From Prunus persica (Eukaryota > Streptophyta > Magnoliopsida > Rosales > Rosaceae), in NCBI RefSeq assembly GCF_000346465.2, contig NC_034016.1, positions 21,506,442 to 21,570,441 of the forward strand: a stretch of 64,000 nucleotides of DNA, written 5' to 3'. Shown piece by piece: positions 62,202 to 64,000 of this stretch (positions are counted from its first letter, which is position 1; every line of letters starts with the position of its first letter). The position numbers were made by a program, and so were the translations under genes. The notes under the pieces are model-generated. The model was not told the DNA's origin, made no database searches, and saw nothing but the letters and a program-made list of their open reading frames with translations.

Positions 62202-62319
62202 CTCTCTGTATGTATCTTTGCTTTGTTTCTGCCAAAGAAAAAAACCTTTCAATCAATTGGCCCAACAATTTATTCAAAACCGGTATTTGATTGAATTGAA
62301 AATCGCAGAGAGAGAATAC

Positions 62320-62400
62320 CTCACTAATGCTTTCGATTCATGAGTTGAGTTGTGTTGCAAGAAGGGAAGCGGAGGATAAATCCGCGACTTTAAACGACAT
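62320..62400 (-). other. Possible leader exon of the SOSS-B-like gene
   Basis: On the minus strand a donor (GTGAG|GTATTC) ends an exon at 62320, and an acceptor (TTTGGCAG) opens the next at 62228. The short ATG frame in this exon stops after five codons. The upstream limit is a guess. Confidence 0.35.
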
Positions 62401-62499
62401 GCGTTTTATTGTGCCTCCAGAGAAAAGTCTAAAATACCCACCACCACCACGACGATAATTTTTTCTTATTTGTTTATGTCAAGCCAGATTTGCTCAAAA

Positions 62500-62880
62500 T
62501 AGCCACCGGGCACTCAGATAGTATCGTTATTCATGAAAAGCAAGAGTCAATTCCTCCTTACCCTAACCCTAAAATCTCATCGATGGAGCTTGCTCGGATG
62601 TTCAGATTCAATCGGACCTTCGCTCCGACCACACCCGATCTCCAGCCCCATCACCAAGAGAGGCTGATATCAATAATGGCTTCGATTCAAGTCGATTCTC
62701 CGACCGGTAATCTTCGGTTTCGGGATCTCAATTCTTCGTTGAGAATTGGGGTCTCAATTCTTCGTTGAGAATTGGGGTCTCAATTCTTCGTTGAGAATCG
62801 GTTCTCGCTTTCGGAAAAAGATTTCGCTTATGCAAGAGAGTTTTCTTACGAATCTTTACCTTCTCGATCTTCATCTGCAG
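62500..62880 (+). other. Possible 5' exon of a gene running off the window
   Basis: A frame starting at MELARMFRFNRTF (62583) follows a CCCTAACCCTAAA telo-box-like site (62561-62573), a motif common near plant transcription starts. A CTGCAG|GTAAT donor ends an exon at 62880. The tandem repeat at 62729-62805 interrupts the frame, so this may be leader rather than coding. No family is recognised, and the remaining 1.1 kb to the window end looks like intron. Confidence 0.25.
62729..62805. repeat. Three tandem 26-bp units, each a small palindrome
   Basis: The unit TCTCAATTCTTCGTTGAGAATTGGGG is repeated about three times. Inside each, CAATTCT and AGAATTG pair around TCGTTG. Because 26 is not a multiple of three, each copy shifts reading frame. 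Confidence 0.85.
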
Positions 62881-64000
62881 GTAATATTATGCTTCCTTTT
62901 ATTTAGTTATGCACCACTTGTTTCATTTTTTGAAGCGGATTAATTATCATCTGTGATGGATTATCTCAATTGATATGAGTTCTACTTTCAGAAAAAGAAT
63001 AAATGGTTACGTCCATTGGTTTTTTGGATATGATATTAGCAATATAATCATCCTTAGGTTTAATTTTATGCACAAAAAAAAAAAAAAAAAAAGAGTTTGC
63101 ATCAGTATTCAGTAGGAAATATCTTCTATTGACTGTTCAGATATTCAATTTTCTGTGAGTATTTTTGACTGCCTTGCATCCGTAATTACTTCTTTGTCTG
63201 CTGGTAAAATGCAATAAAGCTTGCTTGCTCATTTCAGAGTTACTTAGTGTATGCCTTCTATTTCAGTTTAACTCGTTTACTTTCATTTCAGTTAGCTTCT
63301 TTTAATTGTTGTGTTGTGATCCTTGCTTCATTTGATACCTCTTATTTTGCTATGGCTGATCTCTTGGACTTGTACTTGAATGTTTGTAAAGAGTTGTGGT
63401 TGTCCCTACAAATTTTCCTTTGGTGTTATTTAGGTTTCTGTCACATAGCTAGCACCAACTTATAGAATTTCATTGCCATGAAATACAATACATCTGGGCC
63501 TAAATTTCAAGAACTTATATTTTTATTGCCATCCACCCTCCTTTTCAGGGATAATCTTGTAGTATATTTGGGAATAGAGATTTTAGTAGGAGAGGTGAAT
63601 ATTGAATATCCATGCTAAAATTGTTGAACGTATCTGCCTTATTTGATTCTTTAGGATATGAGAAATTTGGCTATAATAAGTTAGTTTTAATTTGATTATA
63701 GCAGTCTCAAGTAAGAGAACCGAGGCTTGCTTGACATCTCAAGGAAAGAGGGCCTGGAATGTTGAGCCTTTTGATTTATCAAGAATCAATCTAGTAAATA
63801 TGATTCATGAGTTTAGGAATACTTCAGGTTGAAAGAGTGAATTGCTTTTACCTGCGTGAAATGTAATTGATTCTGTGTAGCCTCTCTCAACTTTTGTCAG
63901 GTTTCTTTGTCTTTGTGATTTGTGCATTTTAAAGACCTCATACAATCAAGCATTTGAAATTAGGCTGGACTTAAATTTACCAGCTCCAATGAATCTGTCC
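62881..64000. other. No supported feature to the window end
   Basis: AT-rich DNA with a poly(A) tract at about 63069-63091. If the preceding 5' exon is real, this is its first intron. No splice-bounded coding exon could be recognised. Confidence 0.4.

Noticed and set aside
1..64000. tRNA genes, CRISPR arrays, viral or endogenous viral sequences, organelle insertions
   Set aside because: I looked for T-loop motifs, regular direct-repeat/spacer patterns, reverse-transcriptase or coat-protein frames and long organelle-like stretches, and saw none I could defend.

Overview
The window is nuclear DNA from a flowering plant. It has AT-rich intergenic DNA, many short exons joined by GT-AG introns, plant-only gene families and small non-autonomous DNA transposons. 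A eudicot of the rose family, probably Prunus, is my best guess. That guess rests on remembered resemblance of the proteins (notably the LEC14B-type WD40 protein) and on the MITE types, not on a search. There are no operons, CRISPR arrays, tRNA or rRNA genes that I can support.

Layout. 45-2125 (+): RBK-type receptor-like cytoplasmic kinase. 4733-9683 (+): ATG18h-like autophagy protein with a WD40/BCAS3 architecture, preceded by a uORF whose stop overlaps the main start. 11623-13620 (+): histidine phosphotransfer protein (AHP). 16514-17722 (+): single-exon secreted leucine-rich-repeat protein. 20014-24087 (-): LEC14B/DCAF11-like WD40 protein. 25917-28105 (+): pentatricopeptide repeat protein. 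32943-34551 (-): GID1B-type gibberellin receptor. About 34.6-44.6 kb is a 10-kb gene-poor stretch with several MITEs. 44604-46022 (+): VAPYRIN-like MSP/ankyrin protein. 48186-50014 (+): two tandem histone H2A.X genes with Hex/Oct-type histone promoters. 50925-54081 (+): aldo/keto reductase. 55368-61181 (+): BSL1-type Kelch-phosphatase with 21 coding exons, two of whose introns use GC donors. 61781-62201 (-): SOSS-B-like OB-fold protein with a broken start region. From about 62.5 kb (+) there may be the 5' end of another gene that runs off the window.

For all multi-exon genes I rebuilt the splice junctions from the reading frame and family similarity. Each model closes in frame with GT-AG (or the two GC-AG) introns. 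The genes do not form a pathway. Three touch hormone signalling (cytokinin AHP, gibberellin GID1, brassinosteroid BSL1), and I regard that as coincidence. The most notable points are four MITEs with readable target-site duplications, the tandem H2A.X pair with one diverged copy, the paired GC-AG introns in BSL1, the frame break at the start of the SOSS-B gene, and the overlapping uORF of the ATG18h gene. I found no convincing new multi-gene system.
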